A stretch of 64,000 bases of DNA, taken from positions 1,364,001 to 1,428,000 of the forward strand of contig NZ_JABBGB010000003.1 of assembly GCF_012927185.1 (NCBI RefSeq). Reading direction: 5' to 3'. The notes below the pieces were generated by a model. It made no database searches and was not told the DNA's origin. It worked only from the letters and a program-made list of their open reading frames with translations. Within the stretch, counting starts at the first letter, position 1. Every line of letters begins with the position of its first letter. Origin of the DNA: Pseudoflavitalea sp. G-6-1-2 (lineage in GTDB: Bacteria > Bacteroidota > Bacteroidia > Chitinophagales > Chitinophagaceae). Both the position numbers and the translations under genes were made by a program. Below, in pieces: positions 43,265 to 52,593 of this stretch.

Positions 43265-44329
43265 ATGGCATTACTGCACAACCGTGTCTCCCAGAAGGAG
43301 CTGAAAGAATTATTGTATCAGGAGACTGAACCCCGCACTACCATTTCGTTCTACGAGTACTTCCCCATCGAAGATCCGCAGCTTTTCCGCGACGAACTGT
43401 ACAAAGCGTTGAAAGAACTCAAAGTGTTCGGGCGCATCTATGTGGCCAATGAAGGGATCAACGCACAGATCAGCGTACCCTCCGGCAACTTTGAAGCGTT
43501 CAAAGCACACCTGTATTCGTTACCGCACCTCAACGGCCTGCGGTTGAATATTGCAGTGGATGATGATGGCAAATCTTTCTGGGTACTCAAGATCAAAGTA
43601 CGCCCCAAGATCGTAGCCGACGGTATCGAAGATGCCAGTTTCGATATGCGCAACAAGGGAAAATATGTTTCCGCAGCACGCATGAACGAGTTGCTGAAAG
43701 ATCCGGAGACCATTGTGGTGGATATGCGCAATCACTACGAATTTGAAGTGGGGCATTTTGAAAATGCCGTGGAAGTGCCCAGTGATACATTCCGTGAGCA
43801 ATTGCCCATGGCAGTGGATATGCTGAAGGAAAAGAAAGATAAGAACATCGTGATGTACTGCACCGGTGGCATCCGCTGCGAAAAAGCCAGTGCGTACATG
43901 CTGCATAATGGATTCGATAATGTATTCCATCTCGAAGGAGGCATCATCAATTATGCACAACAGATCAAAGAGCTGGGGCTCGACAGCAAATTCATCGGCA
44001 AGAATTTCGTGTTCGATAACAGAATGGGGGAGCGCATCACGGAAGATATCATTTCCAAATGCCACCAGTGCGGCAAGCCTGCCGATACGCATGTGAACTG
44101 CTCCAACGAAGGATGTCACCTGCTCTTTATTCAATGTGAGGAATGCGCAGCAAAATACAAAGGCACCTGCAGTGATGCCTGCCACGAAGTGGTGCAACTG
44201 CCGGAAGAAGTACAGAAAGAAGCACGTAAAGGAGTGAGCAAGGGACAGACGTTCAATAAGTCGAGATCAAGGCTGCGCCCGCGTCTCGACGAAATCAACA
44301 AAGAAGAAGGAGAGCACTCGGACAAGTAA
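43265..44329 (+). CDS. trhO: tRNA uridine(34) hydroxylase, rhodanese family
   Basis: 354 residues. The YceA/TrhO family uses O2 to make 5-hydroxyuridine at tRNA wobble position 34. An N-terminal ferredoxin-like part ([20 protein letters not shown]) precedes the rhodanese domain (about 125-235) with [28 protein letters not shown] and the catalytic loop [17 protein letters not shown] (Cys199). The C-terminal part carries a Cys-rich zinc-like cluster ([42 protein letters not shown]). The usual family length is 320-350. A terminator follows at 44349. Confidence 0.93.
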   Translation: MALLHNRVSQKELKELLYQETEPRTTISFYEYFPIEDPQLFRDELYKALKELKVFGRIYVANEGINAQISVPSGNFEAFKAHLYSLPHLNGLRLNIAVDDDGKSFWVLKIKVRPKIVADGIEDASFDMRNKGKYVSAARMNELLKDPETIVVDMRNHYEFEVGHFENAVEVPSDTFREQLPMAVDMLKEKKDKNIVMYCTGGIRCEKASAYMLHNGFDNVFHLEGGIINYAQQIKELGLDSKFIGKNFVFDNRMGERITEDIISKCHQCGKPADTHVNCSNEGCHLLFIQCEECAAKYKGTCSDACHEVVQLPEEVQKEARKGVSKGQTFNKSRSRLRPRLDEINKEEGEHSDK

Positions 44330-44348
44330 TAGGAACTAATCAAAATAC

Positions 44349-44384
44349 AAACGGCCTGAACAATTTTGCTCAGGCCGTTTTTTA
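44349..44384 (+). terminator. intrinsic terminator after trhO
   Basis: 10-bp perfect stem AACGGCCTGA / TCAGGCCGTT with a 10-base loop, followed by a T run on the plus strand and preceded by A on the other side, so it may work for both convergent genes. It lies 20 bases after the trhO stop and 20 before the lactonase end. Confidence 0.85.
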
Positions 44385-44403
44385 TGCAATGATCTTATTC
44401 TAA

Positions 44404-45510
44404 TTACTGAATCCATTTCAGACAAACGGGATTGCCAACTTCTACTGATTGTTGCAGTAAAGTGAGTGTTCCTGTTTTCTTATTTCTTTTATACACTACA
44501 ATTTTATCTGAAGTCTGGTATGCAGCCAGCAGGTAATTTCCTGAAGGGTGAATCGTGAAATTTCTGGTGCCGGTACCTTGCGCGGGTTCATTGGCAACAT
44601 GCCTGAGCATGCCCGTAGGATCTTCTGTTCTGAAGATGGCGATATCATTCGATTGCCCACGGTTGGAACCATACACAAATTTGCCGTCGGGGGAAACATG
44701 AATATCGGCGCTTCCGATATCTCCATTGTAATCTTCCGGTAATGCAGATACATTCTGAATAGGATTGAAGCGGCCCGTATTGTAACGGAAGGTTACGATA
44801 TCGCCACTCATTTCTTCCATTAAATAAGCGATGTCTTTTCTCGGATGGAATACCAGATGCCGGGGGCCGCTGCCGGCGCTGGTAGCTGTAAATGCAATGG
44901 CCGAATCGGAAACACCAGTGTCAGCAGAGAACGCGTAGGTGAAGATCTTGTCTACACCAAGATCCTGAACAATCAGGAATTTGTTATCAGGAGAGAAAAC
45001 AGTTGAGTGTACGTGTGGGCTGCCTTGTCTTTTTTTATCGGCGCCCCAGCCATAATGCCGGATGGTTTTTGCTGCAGGTTGCAGGCCGCCATCTGCATTC
45101 ACGTGATACACAGAGAAACTGCCGCCGGAGTAATTGCCTACTGCCACCCATTTGCCGGTTTTGTCTACCGAAACATAACAGGGATGGGCGCCATTGGTAG
45201 GCTGCTGATTGATCAGGCGCAAAGTGCCTTTGGTTTTATCGAAGGCATAAGCGCTTACCTGGGCCTGATCTTTAGGCTCTTCATGCACCGCATACACGAA
45301 TTTCTGGTCGGGCGATACTTCGAGATAGGAAGGGTTGTTGGTCACTACCTTGCTATGCTGCGTGAGTTTGCCCGATTTCTGATCGAATTTGTACACGTAG
45401 ATGCCTTCACCTTTGCCTTGCGTGTAGGTGCCAACGAGCAGGTACTGCGTTTGCGAAAAGCCTTTCAGAGCAAGGAGGAGAAACAGAATACTGGCCAGTA
45501 GATTTTTCAT
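44404..45510 (-). CDS. lactonase-family seven-bladed beta-propeller (6-phosphogluconolactonase-like), exported
   Basis: 368 residues with signal peptide MKNLLASILFLLLALKGFSQ. Repeated blade motifs (FDQKSGKLTQ, FSPDNKFLIVQDLGVDKIFTY, HVSPDGKFVYGSNRG, HPSGNYLLAAYQTSDKIVVY) and the active-site-like GNYSGGSFSVY, HVHSTVFSPD and DIHVSPDG match the YbhE/Pgl lactonase family. Signal peptide points to a periplasmic enzyme, so it likely opens sugar lactones outside the cytosol instead of serving the pentose phosphate pathway. Convergent with trhO. Confidence 0.9.
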   Translation of the reverse strand: MKNLLASILFLLLALKGFSQTQYLLVGTYTQGKGEGIYVYKFDQKSGKLTQHSKVVTNNPSYLEVSPDQKFVYAVHEEPKDQAQVSAYAFDKTKGTLRLINQQPTNGAHPCYVSVDKTGKWVAVGNYSGGSFSVYHVNADGGLQPAAKTIRHYGWGADKKRQGSPHVHSTVFSPDNKFLIVQDLGVDKIFTYAFSADTGVSDSAIAFTATSAGSGPRHLVFHPRKDIAYLMEEMSGDIVTFRYNTGRFNPIQNVSALPEDYNGDIGSADIHVSPDGKFVYGSNRGQSNDIAIFRTEDPTGMLRHVANEPAQGTGTRNFTIHPSGNYLLAAYQTSDKIVVYKRNKKTGTLTLLQQSVEVGNPVCLKWIQ

Positions 45511-45560
45511 ATTCCTAAATTAAGCATCATTTCAATGGCTGCAAAACGAAGGGAAGCGAT

Positions 45561-45950
45561 TCACGGTAGTTTTATTAACCTCACTGCTGGAATTCCCGTT
45601 CCTGATAAAATCAATTCAGTATCAGTCGGCATGCTTACATCGAAAGTAAGTTTCCCTATTTGAAGCTGCTTCCCGTTATTTAGTAATTTATAGGTATTTT
45701 TCTCTGATTCTGTTTTGCCGTCTTTTTGAATTTTAGAGGTTACAAATTTTGCATCAAAAATGTACCTCAATGATTGGTAGGATAGTTTGGCTTTGGCATT
45801 CGTTTTAGCTGCATTCTTAACTTCTTTCGGGAAAATAAAATTGCTGAATTTCCATGTGCCGATAAGTTTAGCATTAATAGAATTTTCCTTTTGAAAAGAA
45901 GCTGCCATTAAAGCTATAAACAGCAGGAATATCAGGTGCAGGTTTCTCAT
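45561..45950 (-). CDS. secreted lipocalin-like protein, hypothetical
   Basis: 129 residues from the ATG at 45950 (MRNLHLIFLLFIALMAASF); an upstream in-frame ATG at 45983 is less signal-like. The mature part starts LIGTWKFSNFIFP, the LxGTW opening of small secreted lipocalin-like proteins, and continues with antiparallel strands (SLRYIFDAKFVTSKIQKDGK; QLQIGKLTFDVSMPTDTELILSG). There is no lipid Cys. It is 50 bases upstream of the lactonase gene end on the same strand. AT-richer than its neighbours. Confidence 0.65.
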   Translation of the reverse strand: MRNLHLIFLLFIALMAASFQKENSINAKLIGTWKFSNFIFPKEVKNAAKTNAKAKLSYQSLRYIFDAKFVTSKIQKDGKTESEKNTYKLLNNGKQLQIGKLTFDVSMPTDTELILSGTGIPAVRLIKLP

Positions 45951-46022
45951 GAATGATCTTATGAGGTTAACATCTAAACTCAACCAGTAGGCTGCATCTT
46001 TTGGGATGCAGCTTGTTTGAAA

Positions 46023-46148
46023 TCAGTTTTTCCTTGTGAATTTCATTGTCATCTTCGCTTTTGGGTCGCCTGATTCTATCTCCATAATAGTTTCAAGCAC
46101 CATGCTGGTATCGTTGAGTTTGATGATGGAGGAAATTCCTTTTTCCAT
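46023..46148 (-). pseudogene. C-terminal remnant of a protein, or a 41-residue gene
   Basis: A 41-codon frame from ATG 46148 to a stop at 46023 reads MEKGISSIIKLNDTSMVLET and ends KMTMKFTRKN, with a normal amino-acid make-up. The frame stays open upstream past the ATG (to INFQIQ and beyond, towards 46190) until it runs into the terminator of purC, and there is no signal or start context. It looks like the surviving C terminus of a lost small secreted protein lying directly after the purC terminator, but a real short gene is possible. Confidence 0.35.
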
Positions 46149-46189
46149 CTGAATTTGAAAATTAATGCTGGCTGGAAACCCACAAAATA

Positions 46190-46224
46190 ATAAAAAAAGG
46201 TTGCAGTGTTACCTGCAACCTTTT
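46190..46224 (-). terminator. intrinsic terminator after purC
   Basis: 10-bp perfect stem AAGGTTGCAG / CTGCAACCTT, 6-base loop (46207-46212), with seven A on the plus strand (T on the minus strand) directly downstream of the hairpin for purC. Confidence 0.85.
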
Positions 46225-46244
46225 ATCTGTGCATATATCTTTTG

Positions 46245-47168
46245 TTAATACTTAGCCAGTGATTCCGCTACTTTTTCGAATGTAGCCGCTTCGCTCAGAT
46301 TGCCGGGAATGAATTTTTCTCCGATCACCTGCTCGTACAGCTCGATGTAGCGTTTTGAAATGGTGTTGATCCAGTCGTCGGGCATTTCAGGTACTGTTTG
46401 TCCTTCTTTACCCATGAAATTGTTAGCGATCAGCCATTCGCGGACGAACTCTTTGCTGAGTTGTTTCTGGCGTTCGCCGGTTTGCTGGCGCGCTTCGAAA
46501 CCAGATGCATAGAAGTAACGGCTGGAATCGGGAGTATGGATCTCATCCATCAGATAGATGGTATCGCCGATCTTACCGAATTCATATTTGGTGTCTACGA
46601 GAATCAGTCCTCTTTGGGCGGCAATTTCCTTTCCTCTTGCGAATAACTGCAAAGCGTAGTCGCTGAGCTGTTTCCATTCTGTTTCGGTTGCGATGCCTTT
46701 GGCGATGATCTCTTCTTTGGAGATATCTTCATCATGGCCTTCATCTGCCTTGGTAGATGGGGTGATGATGGGAGTGGGGAAGAAGTCGTTTTCCTTCATT
46801 CCTTCCGGCATTTCAACACCACAGAGCATACGTTGACCGCTGCTGTAGGTTCTCCAGGCATGGCCGGTAAGATTTCCTCTCACCACCATTTCGATCTTGA
46901 AGGGTACGCATTTTTTGCCGATGGATACATTGGGGGCAGGTACTTCGAGCAGCCAGTTGGGACAAATATCCTTCGTGGCATTGAGCATCCACGCAGCGAT
47001 CTGATTCAACACCTGTCCTTTGTATGGGATGGGTCTCGGAAGAATAACATCGAATGCAGAGATCCTGTCCGATGCAACCATCACGAGTAGTTGATCATTG
47101 ATCGTATACACATCACGGACCTTTCCTTTGTAAAACTTTGTCTGACCTTGGAATTCGTACGATTTCAT
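46245..47168 (-). CDS. purC: phosphoribosylaminoimidazole-succinocarboxamide synthase
   Basis: 307 residues from ATG 47168 (MKSYEFQGQTKFYKGKVRDVY); an in-frame start at 47231 adds 21 residues not seen in the family. PurC joins CAIR with aspartate using ATP, step 8 of IMP synthesis. Motifs: KVRDVY, VASDRISAFDVILPRPIPYKGQVLNQIAAW, VVRGNLTGHAWRTY, TPSTKADEGHDEDIS, LILVDTKYEFG and DEIHTPDSSRYFY. The -7-like sequence TATTTTCG ends 4 bases before the ATG on the minus strand, another possible leaderless message. Isolated from other pur genes. Confidence 0.96.
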   Translation of the reverse strand: MKSYEFQGQTKFYKGKVRDVYTINDQLLVMVASDRISAFDVILPRPIPYKGQVLNQIAAWMLNATKDICPNWLLEVPAPNVSIGKKCVPFKIEMVVRGNLTGHAWRTYSSGQRMLCGVEMPEGMKENDFFPTPIITPSTKADEGHDEDISKEEIIAKGIATETEWKQLSDYALQLFARGKEIAAQRGLILVDTKYEFGKIGDTIYLMDEIHTPDSSRYFYASGFEARQQTGERQKQLSKEFVREWLIANNFMGKEGQTVPEMPDDWINTISKRYIELYEQVIGEKFIPGNLSEAATFEKVAESLAKY

Positions 47169-47285
47169 GGGGGCGAAAATACAATAGATATTAACATCCG
47201 GCCATGAATAATTCATAAATAAAATTTTCAATTGATGAATACAATTGTTATTTTCAGGTACAATACGCTCACCAAATCTGCCATT

Positions 47286-50150
47286 ATGAGAAGAATGTTT
47301 TTTTTCCTGGCGGTCTTATCCTTTTTTACCCTCCCGACCGCTTTGGAAGCCCAGCAAACCTATACTGTAACCGGATCTGTCAAAAACAGCCTGAATAAAG
47401 AAATTGTTCCTGCTGTGTCTGTGGTGATCAAAGGCACTACTACCGGCAGCTTCACCGATGAACGTGGAAATTTCCGCATCATCAGTCCTAAAGCTCCTCC
47501 CTTTGTACTTGTATTTTCATCCATCGGATTTGCTACGCAGGAAGTGACCGTTACCGATGCGTCTGCCCCTGTAGAGGTAAAATTCGATCCTGCTTCTGCA
47601 CTCGGCGCCGAAGTAGTGGTTTCTGCCAGCCGTGTTGCTGAAAGAATACTCGAATCGCCCGTATCGGTTGAAAGAATGAGCGCAGCCAATGTGCGGGCAT
47701 CCGCCGCTCCCAACTTCTATCAGGGCATTGCCAATCTGAAAGGGGTTGACATGACAACTTCTTCCATTACTTTCAATACCGTGAGCACCCGTGGATTCAA
47801 CGGGAGCGGAAACCTTCGTTTCAATCAGCTGGTAGATGGAATGGATAACCAGGCACCAGCGCTCAACTTTGCGGTGGGCATCATTCTTGGACCAACCGAA
47901 CTGGATGTAGACAATGTGGAACTGCTTCAGGGCGCTTCCTCTGCGCTCTACGGTCCGGGTGGTACCAACGGTACTTTGCTGATGAACAGCAAGAATCCGT
48001 TCAAATACCAGGGCCTCAGCTTTCAGATAAAGCAGGGCATTATGCATACCGATGGCAAACAGCGCAACGCGGCTCCTTACTACGACTGGGCCTTCCGCTG
48101 GGGCAAGAAAGTATCGGAGAAATTTGCATTCAAGATAGGTGGACAGTTTATCCAGGCCAAAGACTGGCAGGCGCAGGACTACCGCAATCTGAACCGAAAC
48201 AACGTGCTTAGTTCGGTGAAACCCGGCGACCGCAAGTCAGATAATAATTATGATGGCATCAATGTATATGGTGATGAAGCAAGCGCCAGCATGGCGGGCA
48301 TCGCACAGGCAGGGATCTTTGGTCCGGCCAACTCATCGCTGCCTGGTGTAATCACATATCTGTCCGGTCAATTGGGCCGCCCTCCTACACAGAATGAGAT
48401 CGTAGGCTTTTATGCAACTGCAGCCGACCCCGCACTTACTCCGCTGAAACTGCTGGCCAATGGCCTCACACAAGGCTTTTATGGCCAACAGGTAGTAAGC
48501 CGTACAGGGTATGCAGAAAAAGATATTGTCGATTACAACTCATACAGCGTAAGACTGAATGGTGGTCTGTACTACAAGATCACCAACGATGTGGAAGCAT
48601 CACTGGTGGCATACTGGGGAACTGGTACCACTGTTTACACCGGTGCTGACCGTTATGCATTGAAGAACTTCAAACTCGGCCAGTACAAAGTTGAAGTGAA
48701 AGGCCGCAACTGGTTTGTGCGCGGATACACCACGCAGGAAAACTCAGGCGACTCCTATACTGCAACAACAGCAGCGCTGGCAATAAACAATGCATGGAAG
48801 CCCAATGGCAACTGGTTCGCCCAATATTCTGCTACCTACTCAGGAGCAAGATTGGCAGGCGCCCCCGATGCACAGGCGCATATTGCAGCAAGAACAGCTG
48901 CTGAAACAGGAAGATATGAGCCCGGTACACCTCAGTTTCAGCAGGCATTCGATAAAGCCATCAACACCAATATCAATGATGGTGGCGCTAAATTCGCGGA
49001 TAAATCATCGCTGTACCATGTAGAAGGTCAATACAACTTCTCTGAACATATTAAAGTATTTGAACTGATCGTGGGAGCCAACTACCGTTCTTATCATCTG
49101 AATTCAAACGGAACCATTTTCGTTGATACCGCAGGTACCATCAAGATCGGTGAATATGGCGGATACGTTCAGGTAGCCAAAAAACTCTTCAACGATGTGC
49201 TGAAACTCACAGCCAGCGGTCGTTACGACAAGAGCAAGAATTTCGACGGCCGATTCACTCCAAGAGTAACGGCACTGATCCAGGTGGCGAAGGATAATAA
49301 CCTGCGTCTGTCTTATCAGAACGCTTATCGTTTTCCTTCAACACAAGATCAGTATATCAACCTGAAAACACCGGGTGCCCGACTGATCGGCGGTCTGCCT
49401 TCCTTCCTCGATTATTTCCAGTTTGGATCTAACCCGGCATATACTGCAGAAAGCATTGGTGCGTATCGTGCAGCGATCGCAGCCGGACAAACACCACCGG
49501 CATTGGAGAAAGCGCCTTTTGCTCCGCTGAAACCTGAGACGGCCAACTCTTATGAGTTCGGTTATCGCGGTCTGCCTACCAAAAGATTGCTGATCGATGC
49601 GTATGTGTATTACTGCGAGTACAAAGATTTCATTGGCCGCAGAGCGGTAGGCCGTGCAACCCCCGGAGGAAGTATTGCCAACCCGCTTACTACCGATAAC
49701 TTCTCTTATCCTGAGAACAGCTTCCAGAAAGTGAAAGCCATCGGATGGGGTATCGGTTTCGATTATCAGCTTCCACAACGCTACAGTATCAAAGCAAACG
49801 TTTCCGGCGATCAGCTGAATGACGTGCCAACCGGTTTTGTTACTTTCTTCAATACACCGAAAGTGCGTTACAATATTGGTTTTGGCAACGACGGCATCAA
49901 CAACGGAAACTGGGGCTTCAATGTACTGTTCCGCTGGCAGGATAAAGTGGATTGGGAAGGAACATTTGCTTCCAGCCAGATCCCTGCATACAGCACACTG
50001 GATGCACAGGTTAGCTACAAGTTCCCTGCTATCCGCAGCATGGTTAAACTCGGCGCATCTAACCTCCTGAACAAGTACTATGTGAGCGCACTCGGTAATC
50101 CTGAGATTGGCGGACTGTACTATGTTTCATTTGGATACAATATCTTCTAG
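47286..50150 (+). CDS. TonB-dependent outer-membrane receptor with carboxypeptidase-regulatory-like N domain
   Basis: 954 residues from ATG 47286 (MRRMFFFLAVLSFFTLPTALEAQ signal peptide); upstream TTG/ATG frames at 47232 lack a signal shape. A CarboxypepD_reg-like domain (about 25-100, VTGSVKNSLNKEIVPAVSVVIKGTTTGSFTDERGNF) precedes the plug (about 115-235, SPVSVERMSAANVRASAAPNFYQGIANLKGVDMTTSS; TRGFNGSGNLRFNQLVDGMDNQAP; NVELLQGASSALYGPGGTNG) and the barrel ending YYVSFGYNIF. It is not paired with a SusD, so it probably imports a small ligand such as a siderophore or vitamin. A terminator follows. Confidence 0.93.
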   Translation: MRRMFFFLAVLSFFTLPTALEAQQTYTVTGSVKNSLNKEIVPAVSVVIKGTTTGSFTDERGNFRIISPKAPPFVLVFSSIGFATQEVTVTDASAPVEVKFDPASALGAEVVVSASRVAERILESPVSVERMSAANVRASAAPNFYQGIANLKGVDMTTSSITFNTVSTRGFNGSGNLRFNQLVDGMDNQAPALNFAVGIILGPTELDVDNVELLQGASSALYGPGGTNGTLLMNSKNPFKYQGLSFQIKQGIMHTDGKQRNAAPYYDWAFRWGKKVSEKFAFKIGGQFIQAKDWQAQDYRNLNRNNVLSSVKPGDRKSDNNYDGINVYGDEASASMAGIAQAGIFGPANSSLPGVITYLSGQLGRPPTQNEIVGFYATAADPALTPLKLLANGLTQGFYGQQVVSRTGYAEKDIVDYNSYSVRLNGGLYYKITNDVEASLVAYWGTGTTVYTGADRYALKNFKLGQYKVEVKGRNWFVRGYTTQENSGDSYTATTAALAINNAWKPNGNWFAQYSATYSGARLAGAPDAQAHIAARTAAETGRYEPGTPQFQQAFDKAINTNINDGGAKFADKSSLYHVEGQYNFSEHIKVFELIVGANYRSYHLNSNGTIFVDTAGTIKIGEYGGYVQVAKKLFNDVLKLTASGRYDKSKNFDGRFTPRVTALIQVAKDNNLRLSYQNAYRFPSTQDQYINLKTPGARLIGGLPSFLDYFQFGSNPAYTAESIGAYRAAIAAGQTPPALEKAPFAPLKPETANSYEFGYRGLPTKRLLIDAYVYYCEYKDFIGRRAVGRATPGGSIANPLTTDNFSYPENSFQKVKAIGWGIGFDYQLPQRYSIKANVSGDQLNDVPTGFVTFFNTPKVRYNIGFGNDGINNGNWGFNVLFRWQDKVDWEGTFASSQIPAYSTLDAQVSYKFPAIRSMVKLGASNLLNKYYVSALGNPEIGGLYYVSFGYNIF

Positions 50151-50170
50151 TAACGGTTCTCTGAAAATAG

Positions 50171-50203
50171 AAATGGCGGCAGATGATTCTGCCGCCATTT
50201 TTT
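50171..50203 (+). terminator. intrinsic terminator after the TonB-dependent receptor
   Basis: 12-bp perfect stem AAATGGCGGCAG / CTGCCGCCATTT with a 6-base loop (ATGATT) and a T run to 50203. The A run on the other side makes it usable for the convergent lipoprotein gene as well. Confidence 0.88.
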
Positions 50204-50214
50204 ATTGAATGTGT

Positions 50215-51030
50215 TTACCATTCGGGATCGGGTGGAGGAGGTGTTGCACCTCTCTTAACCTTGAACCAGCATGGGATCTTGTAGCCAGTATCAGGATCCA
50301 GTTCGGATGGCATCAGGTGATCGAGCTGTTGTACCAGCTTGCCTTCCATATATCCTGGAGTGGTGGGGACAAACGAAAATTCATCCGGGTAAGAAGCAAG
50401 ATCAGCACTGCCAAAGGTGATGCCCATGATATTCCCGAATGATCCACCGGAATAGGTAGAAATTCTTACTGTAACAGACGGATCACTTGCCATGGAAAAT
50501 GCATATTCACCCATCTCCATCATGGGTTCCCACCAGAAACCAAAATTATCTGTAGGGGTTACCATTCTGTAATGCACACCATTGACCCTGAAAATGAAAT
50601 ACTGATCCGGAGGAGTGGTTTCACAGGTGGGGGTATTCGCCATTACCGCGATAGTGGTATCAACGGTTTGCCCTTGTGCAAAAGGACCGAAGCCTCTTTC
50701 GTACAACATAATGCCGCAATGACTGATGATCTCCAGCCTTGTGGCGGTGTTCACAGGGATGTTTGCATTCACAAATCCGTTGGAATCTGTAACAACTGAA
50801 TCTTTCATAGCATTTCCACTTTCTGTGTAGTACCATCTGATCTTTGCATTAGGAACAGCCAGGTTCTTTTGTTTTACAGTGAAATTGATGTTGCCGGGAG
50901 TGGGAGTGAGTTCTGTTACAGGTTTAGGATTGCTGTTTTCTTCCTGAGGAGGAGCTGCGTCTTTTTTACAACTCGCAAATACGAGCAATGATGCGGCCAT
51001 CGCTGTAAGAACAAAATTCTTGCGTTTCAT
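50215..51030 (-). CDS. lipoprotein with Ig-like beta domain, hypothetical
   Basis: 271 residues. Type II signal peptide MKRKNFVLTAMAASLLVFASC with lipid Cys21 and KKD. A Pro-rich spacer (PPQEENSNPKPVTELTPTPG) leads to an Ig-like domain (INFTVKQKNLAVPNAKIRWYYTESGNAMKDSVVTDSNGF), like carboxypeptidase-regulatory repeats, and a second beta domain (YFIFRVNGVHYRMVTPTDNFGFWWEP). No enzyme motif. A similar lipoprotein with a regulatory-like repeat is the next gene on the strand; both may be surface-exposed adhesion or binding proteins. Confidence 0.7.
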   Translation of the reverse strand: MKRKNFVLTAMAASLLVFASCKKDAAPPQEENSNPKPVTELTPTPGNINFTVKQKNLAVPNAKIRWYYTESGNAMKDSVVTDSNGFVNANIPVNTATRLEIISHCGIMLYERGFGPFAQGQTVDTTIAVMANTPTCETTPPDQYFIFRVNGVHYRMVTPTDNFGFWWEPMMEMGEYAFSMASDPSVTVRISTYSGGSFGNIMGITFGSADLASYPDEFSFVPTTPGYMEGKLVQQLDHLMPSELDPDTGYKIPCWFKVKRGATPPPPDPEW

Positions 51031-51174
51031 ACAAGGGGTATTAAATTAAGATATTGGGCTGGAATGCAAACCTCTGCAACTTTCGCTGCTTTGTGAAATT
51101 TTCTGTATCAATTCGTTGTTTCCTAGGTGAAAACCCTTAGGGGTAACCGAAGATTTCCGGAGATGTCAACAAAA

Positions 51175-51205
51175 GCAAAGAGGCCGCATATAGCGGCCTC
51201 TTTGC
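51175..51205 (-). terminator. intrinsic terminator after the carboxypeptidase-regulatory lipoprotein gene
   Basis: 13-bp perfect stem GCAAAGAGGCCGC / GCGGCCTCTTTGC with a 5-base loop ATATA; on the minus strand it is followed by TTTTG. It ends the minus-strand transcript of the gene at 51223-52350. Confidence 0.9.
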
Positions 51206-51222
51206 AAATATTTAATATCTGA

Positions 51223-52350
51223 TTAATGCGGAATGTTGAGGGTATCTACCACAACAGGGTTGCTATAGAGTGGCCCGATAGTTTTTTCTTTCAGCAGTGT
51301 ACCTGTATTGGTATATACTTTCAGCGTTGCAGGAGTGGCATATGGAATGTAGGTTCTCAGTTTACCGGTTTTGTCGGCATAGCTCACATACGTGTTGGTG
51401 ACGTCTTCTCCGGTATAGGTAACGGTAGTATATGCAAAAGGCACTACATCAGAAGAGTTATTGCCCATATTCACCAATGCTTTGTATTGTACGATAGTGA
51501 ATTTATGATGCAGCTCCCAGTAAGAGAACTTAGTTACTTTACCGATGAATTTTGAGCTGGCATAATCTTTAATGGCAACGCCGGCTTCCTGCCACATGCC
51601 GGTAGAATCGTTCAGCTGCGACATGGAGAATGCGGCCGGCAGATCGGGAAATGCTTCCGAAGCAAAAGGAAAATACATGCTGGCAGGTGTTTCTGGTTTA
51701 ACCTGCAGTTGCTCTCCGGCACTGCCTGTAAGTGATGTGTACATCATGGTGTAAGGCAGGGTTCCGAAAATAGCACCCGAAGTAGTAGCACCAGTTAAAG
51801 TGCCGGGAATGTATTTAGGGAAGTCTGCCGATGAAACATCGATCAGCTGCGCAATAAACGACACTGTTCCGGTATAAGCTGCACCTGTGGCGGCATTGAT
51901 GATGCTGTTGGCAGGGAACTCAATTGTAGCAGTGCCACCCAATGGAAGCGTAGCTCCGGCCTGAGCGCTGAAAGTGGCGGGCGTTGCTTTTTTGATCATT
52001 TGCAGGCTCACGAAATTCTCACTCGCCGAATCTACAATGTATGTTCTTTTTCCTAAGAGGTAATTGTCTTTGGTTACGGTAACCACTCCGCCATTTCTGG
52101 CGAGCGTAGCATCGGCCAGACGGAAATTTCCGTTTGCATCGGTAACACCTGATTTTTCTCCTGCTTTTACAGCTGCTCCCGCGAGCGGATTGCCCAGTTC
52201 ATCAGTAATACGACCGCTGACAGACGCCACTACTGTAGGTGATAAAGGAGTCGGAGGAGGTGTCTTTGTTCCGGAACCATTTTTATCACAGCTGTTCAGG
52301 ATCAGGGCTGATAGGGCAACGGCTGATAGAGCAAGGAATTTTTTGTTCAT
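51223..52350 (-). CDS. lipoprotein with carboxypeptidase-regulatory-like domain
   Basis: 375 residues from ATG 52350 (MNKKFLALSAVALSALILNSC, lipid Cys21, DKN). After a Pro/Thr spacer the regulatory-like domain reads VSGRITDELGNPLAGAAVKAGEKSGVTDANGNFRLADATL, then a larger beta domain (ATFSAQAGATLPLGGTATIEFPANSIINAATGAAYTGTVSFIAQLID) and YWELHHKFTIVQYKALVNMGNN. Cell-envelope exposure likely; partner or ligand not known. Separate transcript from the upstream ychF gene. Confidence 0.75.
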   Translation of the reverse strand: MNKKFLALSAVALSALILNSCDKNGSGTKTPPPTPLSPTVVASVSGRITDELGNPLAGAAVKAGEKSGVTDANGNFRLADATLARNGGVVTVTKDNYLLGKRTYIVDSASENFVSLQMIKKATPATFSAQAGATLPLGGTATIEFPANSIINAATGAAYTGTVSFIAQLIDVSSADFPKYIPGTLTGATTSGAIFGTLPYTMMYTSLTGSAGEQLQVKPETPASMYFPFASEAFPDLPAAFSMSQLNDSTGMWQEAGVAIKDYASSKFIGKVTKFSYWELHHKFTIVQYKALVNMGNNSSDVVPFAYTTVTYTGEDVTNTYVSYADKTGKLRTYIPYATPATLKVYTNTGTLLKEKTIGPLYSNPVVVDTLNIPH

Positions 52351-52542
52351 GTTTACTGATTGCAAAAAAATAATATATTATCAAAATTTATGATCACAAA
52401 TCCGGGGCACCTCGTTGCATGCGCGGCAAAGTTGCTAAAGATAAAGCGCAATTAAAAGAAAGCTGTCCAAAAAATACCGGTTCCTGCCGATAAATTATTG
52501 AAACTGGCAGATTATGGCAGGTTTTAACTTCTTTTTAAAGAA

Positions 52543-52565
52543 AAACCCCGGATGGTCCGGGGTTT
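52543..52565 (-). terminator. intrinsic terminator after ychF
   Basis: Perfect stem AAACCCCGGA / TCCGGGGTTT with a 3-base loop TGG, followed on the minus strand by further T. It lies 28 bases beyond the ychF stop. Confidence 0.85.
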
Positions 52566-52593
52566 GCTATTTTTTCAGGGACTGAAAATGATG

